Positions 1 through 5,454 of a stretch of DNA of 5,454 bases are shown in pieces (the stretch's first letter is position 1; each line of letters starts with the position of its first letter). Under the pieces are notes generated by a model, which saw nothing but the letters and a program-made list of their open reading frames with translations, searched no databases and had not been told where the DNA came from. Made by a program: the position numbers and the translations under genes. Location of the stretch: positions 1 through 5,454 of the forward strand of contig DASWMO010000108.1 of assembly GCA_036399715.1 (NCBI GenBank), read 5' to 3'. This DNA is from DASVSE01 sp036399715. Its GTDB lineage: Bacteria; Bacteroidota; Rhodothermia; Rhodothermales; Rubricoccaceae.

Positions 1-360
1 ATCAAGCTCTTCGGCGGCTCGCCGGCGAACTTCCTCGACGTCGGTGGCGGCGCCACGGCGGAGAAGGTGACCGAGGCCTTCAAGATCATGCTGTCCAACA
101 CGAAGGTGAAGGCGATCCTCGTCAACATCTTCGGCGGCATCGTCCGCTGCGACCGCGTCGCGAAGGGCGTCGTGGAGGCGGCGACGAAGGTGGACCTGAC
201 GGTCCCGCTGATCGTGCGCCTGCAGGGCACCAATGCCGAGGAGGGCATGCAGATCCTCCGCGACTCGGGCCTGCCGATCGAGTCGGCGATCCGCTTGCAG
301 GAGGCGGCGGACAAGGTCACGGCCGCCCTCGCCGGGGTGTCAGGCGACGGCGCCGCGTGA
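1..360 (+). CDS. sucC: Succinyl-CoA synthetase (ADP-forming) beta subunit, C-terminal part (5' end outside window)
   Basis: The reading frame is open from base 1 and ends at TGA 358-360, giving the last 119 residues of a protein that is about 390 residues long in E. coli. The segment is the CoA-ligase domain of the beta subunit. It has the near-invariant stretches PANFLDVGGGA (residues 8-18 of the fragment), EAFKIML, ILVNIFGGIVRCD and RLQGTNAEEG, which match remembered E. coli SucC closely. With SucD the enzyme interconverts succinyl-CoA and succinate plus CoA while making ATP or GTP, in the cytoplasmic TCA cycle. SucD does not follow; the next gene is an ABC ATPase whose GTG start overlaps this stop by four bases. 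The C-terminus ends in a short Gly/Ala tail (SGDGAA) with no obvious role. The family assignment is secure; whether sucD lies elsewhere cannot be seen. Confidence 0.97.
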   Translation: MKLFGGSPANFLDVGGGATAEKVTEAFKIMLSNTKVKAILVNIFGGIVRCDRVAKGVVEAATKVDLTVPLIVRLQGTNAEEGMQILRDSGLPIESAIRLQEAADKVTAALAGVSGDGAA

Positions 361-1421
361 GGGCGGGCCCGGAGCCGGTCGGCGTCGAGATCCGCGATGT
401 CGTCCGGCGCTATCCCGGCGCCCGCGGCGCTGCGCCCGTCGTGGCCGTCGACGGCGTGTCCGTCTCGGTCGCGCCGGGCGCCTTCGTGTCCCTTCTCGGC
501 CCGTCGGGCTGCGGCAAGACGACGCTGCTGCGCCTCGTCGGCGGCTTCGAGACGCCCGACGCCGGGACGGTTTCGATGGGCGGCCGCGACGTGACGCGGC
601 TGCCGCCGCAGAAGCGCCCGACCGCGATGGTCTTCCAGAGCTACGCCCTTTTTCCGACGATGACCGTCGGCGAGAACGTGGCATATGGGCTCCGCGTGCA
701 GGGCATTCCGCGAGCGCAGGCGGCCAAGCGCGCCGAGCGCGCCCTCGCTCGTGTCGATCTCGCCGGAGCGGGCCCGCGGCCTGTCGCGCAGCTCTCGGGC
801 GGGCAGCAGCAGCGCGTCGCCCTCGCGCGCGCCATTGCCGCCGAGCCGGCCGTCCTCCTGTTCGACGAGCCGCTCTCGAACCTCGACGTCGCCCTCCGGG
901 AGCAGACGCGCGTCGAAATCCAGGCGCTCCAGCGCGAACTCGGCACGACGAGCCTCTACGTCACCCACGACCAGCAGGAAGCACTCGCGCTCTCGGACCG
1001 CGTCGTCCTGATGCGGGCGGGCCGGGTCGTCTCCGAAGGATCGCCAGAGGCACTTTACGCCGCCCCGCCGACGGCCTACACCGCGGCTTTCCTCGGCGGT
1101 GCGAACATCGTTCGCGACCGCGCCCTGATGGCGCGTCTCGCCGGGGCGGAGCCGCCCACAGGCACCGTTCTCGCGATCCGACCCGAAGCACTCGTTCCGG
1201 CCGGCGCAGAGGAGCCCTGCACCGTGCCTGCCCGCGCGGTTTCGCGCCAGTTCTTGGGCGTCATGGCTGAATGGGCCGTGGATGTCGACAGCGCCGCGGG
1301 GCCGGTCCGCATGCGCCTCTGGACGGCGCCGCAGACGCCGATGCCTGATACCCTCCATGTCCGCGCCGAGCACGTGCTCTGGGTGACGGACGACGCACCT
1401 TCCACCACACCCCCGCTATGA
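357..1421 (+). CDS. ABC transporter ATP-binding protein, PotA/FbpC/CysA-like with C-terminal TOBE-like region
   Basis: This is a 354-residue importer-type ATPase. The nucleotide-binding domain covers about residues 9-245: Walker A GPSGCGKTT (48-56), Q-loop Q94 in VFQSYALFP, signature LSGGQQQR (146-153), Walker B LLFDEP (167-172, with D170 and E171), D-loop SNLD (174-177) and switch H204 in VTHDQQEA. All catalytic motifs are intact. Residues about 250-345 form the C-terminal extension typical of the TOBE/MOP subfamily, including IRPEAL (274-279). The length fits the 340-370 usual for spermidine/putrescine, iron(III), sulfate or maltose-type ATPases; the substrate cannot be told from the ATPase. 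It would energise a permease in the inner membrane, but no permease or binding protein is in the window. The GTG start at 357 is chosen because it overlaps the sucC stop (GTGA) and leaves a short lead into the domain. The stop overlaps the next ATG (ATGA). Confidence 0.93.
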   Translation: MRAGPEPVGVEIRDVVRRYPGARGAAPVVAVDGVSVSVAPGAFVSLLGPSGCGKTTLLRLVGGFETPDAGTVSMGGRDVTRLPPQKRPTAMVFQSYALFPTMTVGENVAYGLRVQGIPRAQAAKRAERALARVDLAGAGPRPVAQLSGGQQQRVALARAIAAEPAVLLFDEPLSNLDVALREQTRVEIQALQRELGTTSLYVTHDQQEALALSDRVVLMRAGRVVSEGSPEALYAAPPTAYTAAFLGGANIVRDRALMARLAGAEPPTGTVLAIRPEALVPAGAEEPCTVPARAVSRQFLGVMAEWAVDVDSAAGPVRMRLWTAPQTPMPDTLHVRAEHVLWVTDDAPSTTPPL

Positions 1422-1861
1422 AGACCTCTCGCCGCCTTCTCTACGGCACGCCCGGCCCGGCCCGCAACCTCGACGCCGGGCTGCTCGTGCTCCGCCTCGG
1501 CCTCTTCGGCCTGCTCGCGTTCGGGCACGGGCTCGGCAAGCTGCCTGTGTCGCCCGAGTTCGTGCAGGGCACGGCCGACATGGGCTTCCCGCTTCCGGTC
1601 GTGTTCGCGTGGGCGGCAGCGCTCTCCGAGTTCGCGGGCGGCCTGCTGCTCGCGTTCGGCCTGCTCACGCGGCCCGCGGCCGTGTTCGTCGCCATCACGA
1701 TGCTCGTCGCGTTCGTCGGGGCCCACGGCGCGGCGCTGTCGGGCGACAACAGCGGCGAGGGAGCCTTCGTGTATCTCGTTGGCGCAATCGCGCTCCTTCT
1801 CACCGGACCCGGGCGCTACTCGGTCGACGCGATGCTGAACCGGTCCGAGATCACGTACTGA
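1418..1861 (+). CDS. DoxX family integral membrane protein
   Basis: This 147-residue protein has four likely membrane segments at about 20-37, 58-82, 86-104 and 115-131. DoxX-family marks are the HGLGKL stretch after segment 1 (37-42), a Glu in segment 2 followed by GG and a turn reading FGLLTRPAA (E71, 80-88), and the C-terminal GPGRYSVDA (130-138). The length is normal for the family. Members are named after the small subunit of the Acidianus terminal quinol oxidase, and some take part in thiol or redox membrane complexes; many have no proven function, so none is claimed here. The ATG at 1418 overlaps the stop of the ABC ATPase (ATGA), which supports both the start and translational coupling. 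There is no Shine-Dalgarno sequence upstream, as expected if coupling drives translation. It is the last gene of the plus-strand block; a convergent gene lies beyond. Confidence 0.9.
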   Translation: MKTSRRLLYGTPGPARNLDAGLLVLRLGLFGLLAFGHGLGKLPVSPEFVQGTADMGFPLPVVFAWAAALSEFAGGLLLAFGLLTRPAAVFVAITMLVAFVGAHGAALSGDNSGEGAFVYLVGAIALLLTGPGRYSVDAMLNRSEITY

Positions 1862-1887
1862 CAAGGAGCTCCTCGAAGGGCGCGCCC

Positions 1888-1924
1888 AAAAAAAAAGCCC
1901 GCCGGCCTTACGGGGCCGGCGGGC
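1888..1924 (-). terminator. Rho-independent terminator for the minus-strand hemW-DUF192 unit
   Basis: A perfect 11-bp inverted repeat (arms 1897-1907 and 1914-1924, GCCCGCCGGCC and its complement, 6-base loop) is flanked on its left by nine consecutive A (1888-1896). Read on the minus strand this is a GC-rich hairpin followed directly by nine T, a textbook intrinsic terminator. It lies 99 bases past the stop of the DUF192 gene. On the plus strand the hairpin is followed by ACATCG with no T-tract, so intrinsic termination of the doxX transcript at this site is not supported, although the hairpin could still cap its 3' end. Confidence 0.9.
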
Positions 1925-1955
1925 ACATCGTCGGGAGAGCGCCTGAGCGAATCTT

Positions 1956-1980
1956 CCGTCGTTTGGATGCTCAACGACGG
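1956..1980. repeat. Short inverted repeat in the convergent intergenic gap
   Basis: The arms CCGTCGTT (1956-1963) and AACGACGG (1973-1980) are perfect complements around a 9-base spacer. Neither strand has a T-tract after it, so it is not a standard intrinsic terminator. It lies in the 3' untranslated region of the minus-strand transcript, between the DUF192 stop and the terminator. It may be a small RNA hairpin or chance; its role is unknown. The rest of the gap 1862-2023 shows no gene. Confidence 0.4.
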
Positions 1981-2023
1981 GTGGCGGGTGTTGGTGCCGC
2001 GTTTCAGTCCCTTCGGAATCTCT

Positions 2024-2518
2024 TCAACGAGCAGCCGCGCCCGAGCGCGCGGTCGTCCACTGGATGCGGTCCCCGGGGACGAGCCCGAGGCGCCGCGAAT
2101 ACCCCGCCGGCACCTCGACGACGAACTGCGCCGGCCCGCTCGACGGGAGCGTATCGAACGAGAACGGGACGGTGTCCTCGGCGATGTTGAGCAGCGTCGA
2201 GTCCGGCCCGTAGAACTGGATGTCGAGCGAACGCGGCGTGCTCGCCATGTAAAAGTTCTGCTGCTCGGCCGAGTCGAAGACGAACAGCATGCCCGTATCG
2301 GGCGGAATGTCGCGGCGCTCCATGAGGCCACGCTCACGCGTCGAGTCCGTCGCGGCGATCTCGATGTCGATGGTCTTCAGCACGCGTTCGCCGCGGACGA
2401 ACGACAGGTGGCCGTCGATGCGGAACGGAACAGAGGTCGGAGCCGGAGCGGCGGGCGCCTCACCACGGCAACCGGCGAGGAGAAGCAGCGCGAGTGCGGA
2501 GATGGAGTGGGCGGTCAT
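2024..2518 (-). CDS. DUF192 family lipoprotein
   Basis: This gene encodes 164 residues from the ATG at 2518. The N-terminus MTAHSISALALLLLAGC is a compact signal peptide ending in a lipobox (LAGC, Cys17), so the protein is probably exported and lipid-anchored. After an Ala/Pro-rich linker the DUF192 domain follows, with its usual order of motifs: RERGLMERR, then GMLFVFDSAE, then FYMASTPRSLDIQFYG, then PAQFVVEVPAGYS and a closing LVPGDRIQW. The function of DUF192 is not established. An in-frame TTG at 2548 would add ten residues ahead of the signal peptide; ATG is preferred because it puts the lipobox at the normal distance. No Shine-Dalgarno sequence is visible. The gene is 58 bases downstream of hemW on the same strand and probably shares its transcript; the terminator at 1888-1924 closes the unit. 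The domain call is firm, the role unknown. Confidence 0.88.
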   Translation of the reverse strand: MTAHSISALALLLLAGCRGEAPAAPAPTSVPFRIDGHLSFVRGERVLKTIDIEIAATDSTRERGLMERRDIPPDTGMLFVFDSAEQQNFYMASTPRSLDIQFYGPDSTLLNIAEDTVPFSFDTLPSSGPAQFVVEVPAGYSRRLGLVPGDRIQWTTARSGAAAR

Positions 2519-2576
2519 GGGCGAGAGCGAAGCGGACGAGGCGTGCAATATCGCCGCCCCACCGAAGGGTCGCCGG

Positions 2577-3743
2577 TCACCCGACGAGCTTCAGCGCCAC
2601 GGCGTCTGAGACCGTCGCGCCTTCGGGCGTCAGGCGCATGCGCTCGGGCGTCACGACGACGAGGCCCGCTGCGGCGAGCGCGGCCAGCTCGGCGCGCTTG
2701 TCCGTGAGCAGGTCGAGCCCGTAATCGCGCTCCATCGTCTCGAAGAGCAGACCGTCTTCGAGGCGCCGCAGGCCGAGCATCACGGCCTCGTCGGCGAGGG
2801 CGTCCGGCCCGACGGACTCGCGCATGGCCGTCGGGAGCGTGCCGGCTTCCAGCAGGCCCTGCCAGCGGCCGACGGCGGGCACGTTACCCCAGCGTGCGGC
2901 CCGGCTGCGCGTCTCGCGCCAGAACGAGTGCGCGCTCGGGCCAAGCCCGACGACGTTGCGGTGCGTCCAGTAGCCGTCGTTGTGGCGGCTGCGCATGCCC
3001 GGCCGCGCGAAGCTGGACACCTCGTAGTGGTCGAACCCGCGCTCGGTGAGGTAGCGATCCGTGAACAGGTAGCGCTCGCGGAGCGCCTCGTCGCCCTCGG
3101 GCACGACGAGGCCCGCGCGGACCATCCGCTCCAGCGGCGTCCGCTCCTCGACCGTGAGCGTGTACGCCGAGACGTGCGGCGCGCCGAGGCGGAGCGCGCG
3201 CTCCAGGTTGGCGCCCCAGATCTCGAACGGCTGCTCGGGCAGGCCGAAGATGAGGTCGACCGAGAAGCGCTCGAACGTCTCGGCGACGGCCGCGACGGCC
3301 GACTCGGCCTGCCCGGCGTCGTGCGCGCGGTTCATAAACCGCAGGTCGTCGTCGAAGAACGACTGGACGCCGACCGAGAGGCGGTCCACGCCGAGCGCGC
3401 GGATGCCACGCAGGAACGCGAGGCCGTCCGCCCCGGCGATGTCCTCGGGATTGACCTCGACCGTCGTCTCGGCGAGCGCGCTCGTGTCGAAGTGCCGGTG
3501 TGCGATTTCCAGCACGCGCGCGATCCCGTCGGCCCCGATGAGGCTCGGCGTCCCCCCGCCGATGTACAGGGTTTCGAGCACGACCGGCGGCCCGCCGCGC
3601 CGGACCTCGCGCCCGACGGCCTCAGCCTCGACGCTGAGCGCGCGGAGGTATCGCCCCGTGTCGCGGCTCGTCGTCGTGAAGGCGTAGTCGCAGTAGATGC
3701 ACCGCTGCGAGCAGAAGGGGACATGGACGTAGAGCGAGGCCAA
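2577..3743 (-). CDS. hemW: Radical SAM family haem chaperone HemW (formerly annotated as oxygen-independent coproporphyrinogen III oxidase-like)
   Basis: From TTG 3743 the product has 388 residues, the usual HemW size. The 4Fe-4S/SAM motif is C11-x3-C15-x2-C18 in HVPFCSQRCIYCDY. The residue two after the last Cys is Tyr, not the extra Cys of true HemN, which favours HemW. Other radical SAM landmarks are GGGTPS (62-67), TVEVNPED (94-101), RLSVGVQSF (121-129), then HNDGYW (254-259) and GLGPSAHSF (about 265-273), the last two typical of HemW. The C-terminal winged-helix-like region ends in ALKLVG. HemW binds haem and delivers it to apoproteins such as respiratory enzymes; it is not the porphyrinogen oxidase. 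Start choice: the TTG gives the common MASLYVHVPFC-type N-terminus and avoids overlap with the divergent gene. An in-frame ATG at 3788 would add 15 residues. The frame stays open upstream to 4091, but that part lies antisense to the next gene and has no family resemblance. Confidence 0.92.
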   Translation of the reverse strand: MASLYVHVPFCSQRCIYCDYAFTTTSRDTGRYLRALSVEAEAVGREVRRGGPPVVLETLYIGGGTPSLIGADGIARVLEIAHRHFDTSALAETTVEVNPEDIAGADGLAFLRGIRALGVDRLSVGVQSFFDDDLRFMNRAHDAGQAESAVAAVAETFERFSVDLIFGLPEQPFEIWGANLERALRLGAPHVSAYTLTVEERTPLERMVRAGLVVPEGDEALRERYLFTDRYLTERGFDHYEVSSFARPGMRSRHNDGYWTHRNVVGLGPSAHSFWRETRSRAARWGNVPAVGRWQGLLEAGTLPTAMRESVGPDALADEAVMLGLRRLEDGLLFETMERDYGLDLLTDKRAELAALAAAGLVVVTPERMRLTPEGATVSDAVALKLVG

Positions 3744-3755
3744 CGGGCGAGCGGG

Positions 3756-3763
3756 TAAGTTGT
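3756..3763 (+). promoter_or_regulatory. Possible Bacteroidota-type -7 promoter element (TAAGTTGT)
   Basis: TA-NN-TTG resembles the TAnnTTTG element used by the primary sigma factor of Bacteroidota, and it sits about 24 bases before the ATG at 3787 in the short divergent gap. A similar TAGCTTGC is found just before the nurA gene. No clear -33 TTG partner was found, so this is a weak pattern match only. Confidence 0.25.
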
Positions 3764-3786
3764 CCCCTGAACGAGCCGCGACCGTC

Positions 3787-4299
3787 ATGGGTGCCCTCAC
3801 TGACCGCCTCATCGACCGCCAGGAGCGCGCCCTCGGCGCCGACCTGTCGTACCTCCGCTCGCTCGCCGACGCCTCGACGGCCGCGTTCGCGAAGTTTGCC
3901 CTCGCCGTCCCGGTCATGCAGCACCGAGACGTGATCCCGACCTCGCCGTGGCACCTCGCGCGCCTCGGTGCGACGCGCGCGCAGGACTGCGGGACGTGCC
4001 TGCAGATCGTCGTCAATGCAGCCCTCGCCGGCGGCGTGCCGGCCGAGACGCTGAGGCACGCGCTCGGCGATGCCAGCGGGCTCGGCGACACTGAGCGTCT
4101 CGCGCTCGACTACGGCGAGGCCGTCGCATCGAAGGCTGGAGCGCGGGCCGATACCATCGACGCCGTCCGCGTCCGGTTCGGCGAAGCGGGCCTCGTCGAA
4201 CTCGCCCTCGCCGTCGCGACGGTCCAGCTCTTTCCGCTGCTGAAGCGCGGACTGGGCCAGGATGTCGCGTGCTCGCGTGTCGACGTACGGGTCGGATGA
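3787..4299 (+). CDS. Carboxymuconolactone decarboxylase / AhpD-like protein with CGTC motif
   Basis: This gene encodes 170 residues from the ATG at 3787. The recognisable core is WHLARLGATRAQDCGTCLQI (55-74) followed by a helical Ala/Val/Leu-rich segment and GGVPAETLRHAL, the pattern of the CMD/AhpD-like helical fold. C68 and C71 form a CxxC pair that could be redox-active. The Glu and two His that serve with these thiols in M. tuberculosis AhpD appear as H56, T70 and V75 here, so classical AhpD peroxidase-reductase chemistry is doubtful. The family also includes proteins with CGPC-like motifs and no known reaction; this looks like one of those. The protein is probably cytoplasmic, with no signal peptide. 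An in-frame TTG at 3760 would add nine residues; the ATG is preferred. There is no Shine-Dalgarno sequence. It is divergent from hemW and 27 bases upstream of the NurA gene. The family call is reasonable; the function is not known. Confidence 0.75.
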   Translation: MGALTDRLIDRQERALGADLSYLRSLADASTAAFAKFALAVPVMQHRDVIPTSPWHLARLGATRAQDCGTCLQIVVNAALAGGVPAETLRHALGDASGLGDTERLALDYGEAVASKAGARADTIDAVRVRFGEAGLVELALAVATVQLFPLLKRGLGQDVACSRVDVRVG

Positions 4300-4315
4300 G
4301 GCGTCCGGTGCCGCG

Positions 4316-4323
4316 TAGCTTGC
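4316..4323 (+). promoter_or_regulatory. Possible -7 promoter element directly before the NurA gene (TAGCTTGC)
   Basis: TA-NN-TTG again resembles the Bacteroidota TAnnTTTG element and lies only three bases before the ATG at 4327. If it is used, transcription would begin at or very near the start codon, giving a leaderless or nearly leaderless message, which would fit the lack of a Shine-Dalgarno sequence. No -33 partner is clear. The match is weak and the gene could instead be read through from the CMD-like gene. Confidence 0.25.
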
Positions 4324-4326
4324 GGC

Positions 4327-5454
4327 ATGATCGACTTCCGCCTGCTCTCGGGCCAGCTCGCCGGCTTCGCCGACTACCGCCGGCAGGAGGACGGGCGCCA
4401 TGCCGCCCGCCTCGACGCGTGCTGCGACGCGCTCTCGGGCTGTGAGGAGTGGGAAGCCCTGACCGAGACGGCCGCGAAGGCGTCGACGGGCCCGCTCCGC
4501 GCGCTCCCGCAGTCCGACCCGCGCCTCACGCACATCGCCCCGCCGCGCCCGCCGACGGTGACGGTCGTCGCGACCGACGGCAGCCAGATCTTCCCCGACC
4601 GCCACGTCGAGCCGGCGTGTTACCTACTCAACATCGGCCGCGTCGCGCTCCACTACGGCACGCTGGACCCGCCGCTGATCGCCGCCGAGCCCAGCCTGCG
4701 CTACCAGCAGGCCGACATGGAGGCGCTCGCCGAGGACGACGACCCGGCCGCAGCACCCGACATCTCGGCCGAGGTCGTCTCGGCCCTGCGCGACGAGCTC
4801 GAACTGCGCTGGCTCTTCGAGACGGCCTTCGACGAGCGCCGCTCGGGCCGCCCCATCGTCGCCCTGGCCGACGGGACGCTCATCCGGTGGATGCTGCGGG
4901 GCATGAAGAACCGCGCGCTCGAAGACACGCTCATCGCACGCTACGTCGCCGAGCTGGAGCGCTTCCGCGAGGCCGGCATTCCCGTCGCGTCGTACGTCTC
5001 GCGGCCCGGCAATGCCGAGGTCGTCAACCTCCTGCGGCTGCACCGCGGCGAGGACGACTGGGCGCCTGGGCCGGACTCGCTGCGGGGCCTGCTGGACCGC
5101 CACCTCTTCGAGCGAACGCTCGCGCCGGGCGCGCGCTCGGTCCTGTTCCTCTCGCGGAGCAAGGTCCTCGACCAGTACGGCCCGCACCGCATCGCCGCGT
5201 TCTACGTCCACGTCGGCGGCGCGTGGGGCGCGGGCGAGGTTGGGCGCGTCGAGATGCCCGAGTGGGCGACGCGTGTACCGGGCTGGGTGGACCTCGTCCA
5301 CGCGGTCCTGCTGGACCAGGCGGCCAAGGGCGGCGGCTACCCGATCATCCTGCAGGAGGCGCACCAGCGCGCGGTCGTCCGCGCCGAGGAGACCGAGATC
5401 TTCCACCGCATCCTCGCCCGGACCGTCCGCGCCGGCGGCGGCGTCGTCCCGACG
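4327..5454 (+). CDS. NurA domain DNA nuclease (3' end outside window)
   Basis: The frame from ATG 4327 runs 376 codons to the window end without a stop, so the C-terminus is missing. NurA landmarks are ATDGSQIFPDRH (82-93, with metal-ligand candidate D84), LADGTLIRW (180-188, candidate D182), SYVSRPG in the middle, a block reading RVEMPEW, then HAVLLDQAAKGGGYPIILQE and EAHQRAVV (344-351, candidate H346). The order and spacing fit the NurA RNase H-like fold, and most of the domain is present. In archaea NurA is a Mn-dependent 5'-3' exonuclease and single-strand endonuclease that works with the HerA hexameric translocase and Mre11-Rad50 in double-strand break resection. Bacterial versions are less studied and some are paired with HerA. 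The N-terminal 75 residues are a poorly conserved lead with a few Cys (32, 33, 39). The start is supported by the family-like spacing and the short gap after the CMD-like gene; no Shine-Dalgarno sequence is seen. A partner lies outside the window if it exists. Confidence 0.88.
   Translation, partial: MIDFRLLSGQLAGFADYRRQEDGRHAARLDACCDALSGCEEWEALTETAAKASTGPLRALPQSDPRLTHIAPPRPPTVTVVATDGSQIFPDRHVEPACYLLNIGRVALHYGTLDPPLIAAEPSLRYQQADMEALAEDDDPAAAPDISAEVVSALRDELELRWLFETAFDERRSGRPIVALADGTLIRWMLRGMKNRALEDTLIARYVAELERFREAGIPVASYVSRPGNAEVVNLLRLHRGEDDWAPGPDSLRGLLDRHLFERTLAPGARSVLFLSRSKVLDQYGPHRIAAFYVHVGGAWGAGEVGRVEMPEWATRVPGWVDLVHAVLLDQAAKGGGYPIILQEAHQRAVVRAEETEIFHRILARTVRAGGGVVPT

Noticed and set aside
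233..1270. Plus-strand open frame (345 codons) overlapping sucC and the ABC ATPase in another frame
   Set aside because: Extremely Arg/Ala/Pro-rich, the out-of-frame reading of the ABC gene.
1076..1864. Long minus-strand open frame (262 codons) opposite the ABC ATPase and doxX
   Set aside because: Low-complexity Arg/Glu/Ala composition typical of the reverse frame of GC-rich genes; both plus-strand genes are clear families.
1864..1887. Palindromes AGGAGCTCCT (1864-1873) and GGGCGCGCCC (1878-1887) next to the terminator
   Set aside because: Short palindromes with no loop are common in GC-rich DNA; no repeat copies or flanking signals support a site.
2928..3758. Plus-strand open frame (276 codons) opposite hemW
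   Set aside because: Arg/Val/Ala/Asp-rich antisense of a conserved radical SAM gene; no domain seen.
3789..4091. Upstream extension of the hemW frame by about 101 residues beyond ATG 3788
   Set aside because: The extra part is antisense to the CMD-like gene, Arg/Ser/Ala-rich, has no HemW similarity, and the radical SAM motif would sit far from the N-terminus, unlike the family.
3622..4605. Long minus-strand open frame (327 codons) across hemW, CMD-like and nurA
   Set aside because: It overlaps three recognisable genes and has Arg/Glu/Ala/Val-rich shadow composition with no motif.
4624..5406. Minus-strand open frame (260 codons) opposite the NurA gene
   Set aside because: The plus frame carries clear NurA motifs and stays open to the edge; the antisense frame is a GC-bias shadow.
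1..5454. Mobile elements, CRISPR arrays, tRNA, rRNA or defence islands
   Set aside because: No transposase, integrase, direct-repeat array or structural RNA pattern was found; the genes are of household type with uniform base composition.

Overview
The window is GC-rich, gene-dense bacterial DNA holding seven genes: two are cut by the window edges and five are complete. Start codons lack good Shine-Dalgarno sequences throughout. Together with the gene content (a sucC not followed by sucD, a DUF192 lipoprotein, a bacterial NurA nuclease, HemW), this suggests a high-GC member of the Bacteroidota/Rhodothermota side, for example a Rhodothermales relative. That placement is an inference from style and content, not from a marker gene.

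Layout. Positions 1-1861 hold a tight plus-strand block: the 3' end of sucC (succinyl-CoA synthetase beta), an ABC transporter ATPase of the PotA/FbpC/CysA type, and a small DoxX-family membrane protein. Each junction is a 4-base stop/start overlap (GTGA, then ATGA), so the three are almost certainly co-transcribed and translationally coupled. Positions 1862-2023 are a convergent intergenic gap. It contains a strong intrinsic terminator that works for the minus strand and a second, shorter inverted repeat. Positions 2024-3743 hold a minus-strand pair: a HemW-like radical SAM protein is read first, then a DUF192 lipoprotein, then the terminator. From about 3744 the strand switches back to plus. 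A carboxymuconolactone decarboxylase/AhpD-like protein (3787-4299) is followed 27 bases later by a NurA-domain nuclease (4327 to the window end, still open).

How they fit together. The sucC block joins a TCA-cycle enzyme to a transporter ATPase whose permease and binding protein are not here. HemW (haem trafficking) and the DUF192 lipoprotein look like ordinary housekeeping or envelope genes. The CMD-like protein and NurA may form a second plus-strand unit. NurA normally works with the HerA translocase in DNA end processing, so the sequence just beyond the right edge is the most informative place to look.

No mobile element, CRISPR array, tRNA or rRNA was seen. I found no convincing evidence of a wholly new system. 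The points most worth a second look are the shared CATG at the hemW/CMD divergent starts, the altered AhpD-type active site, and the incomplete NurA locus.
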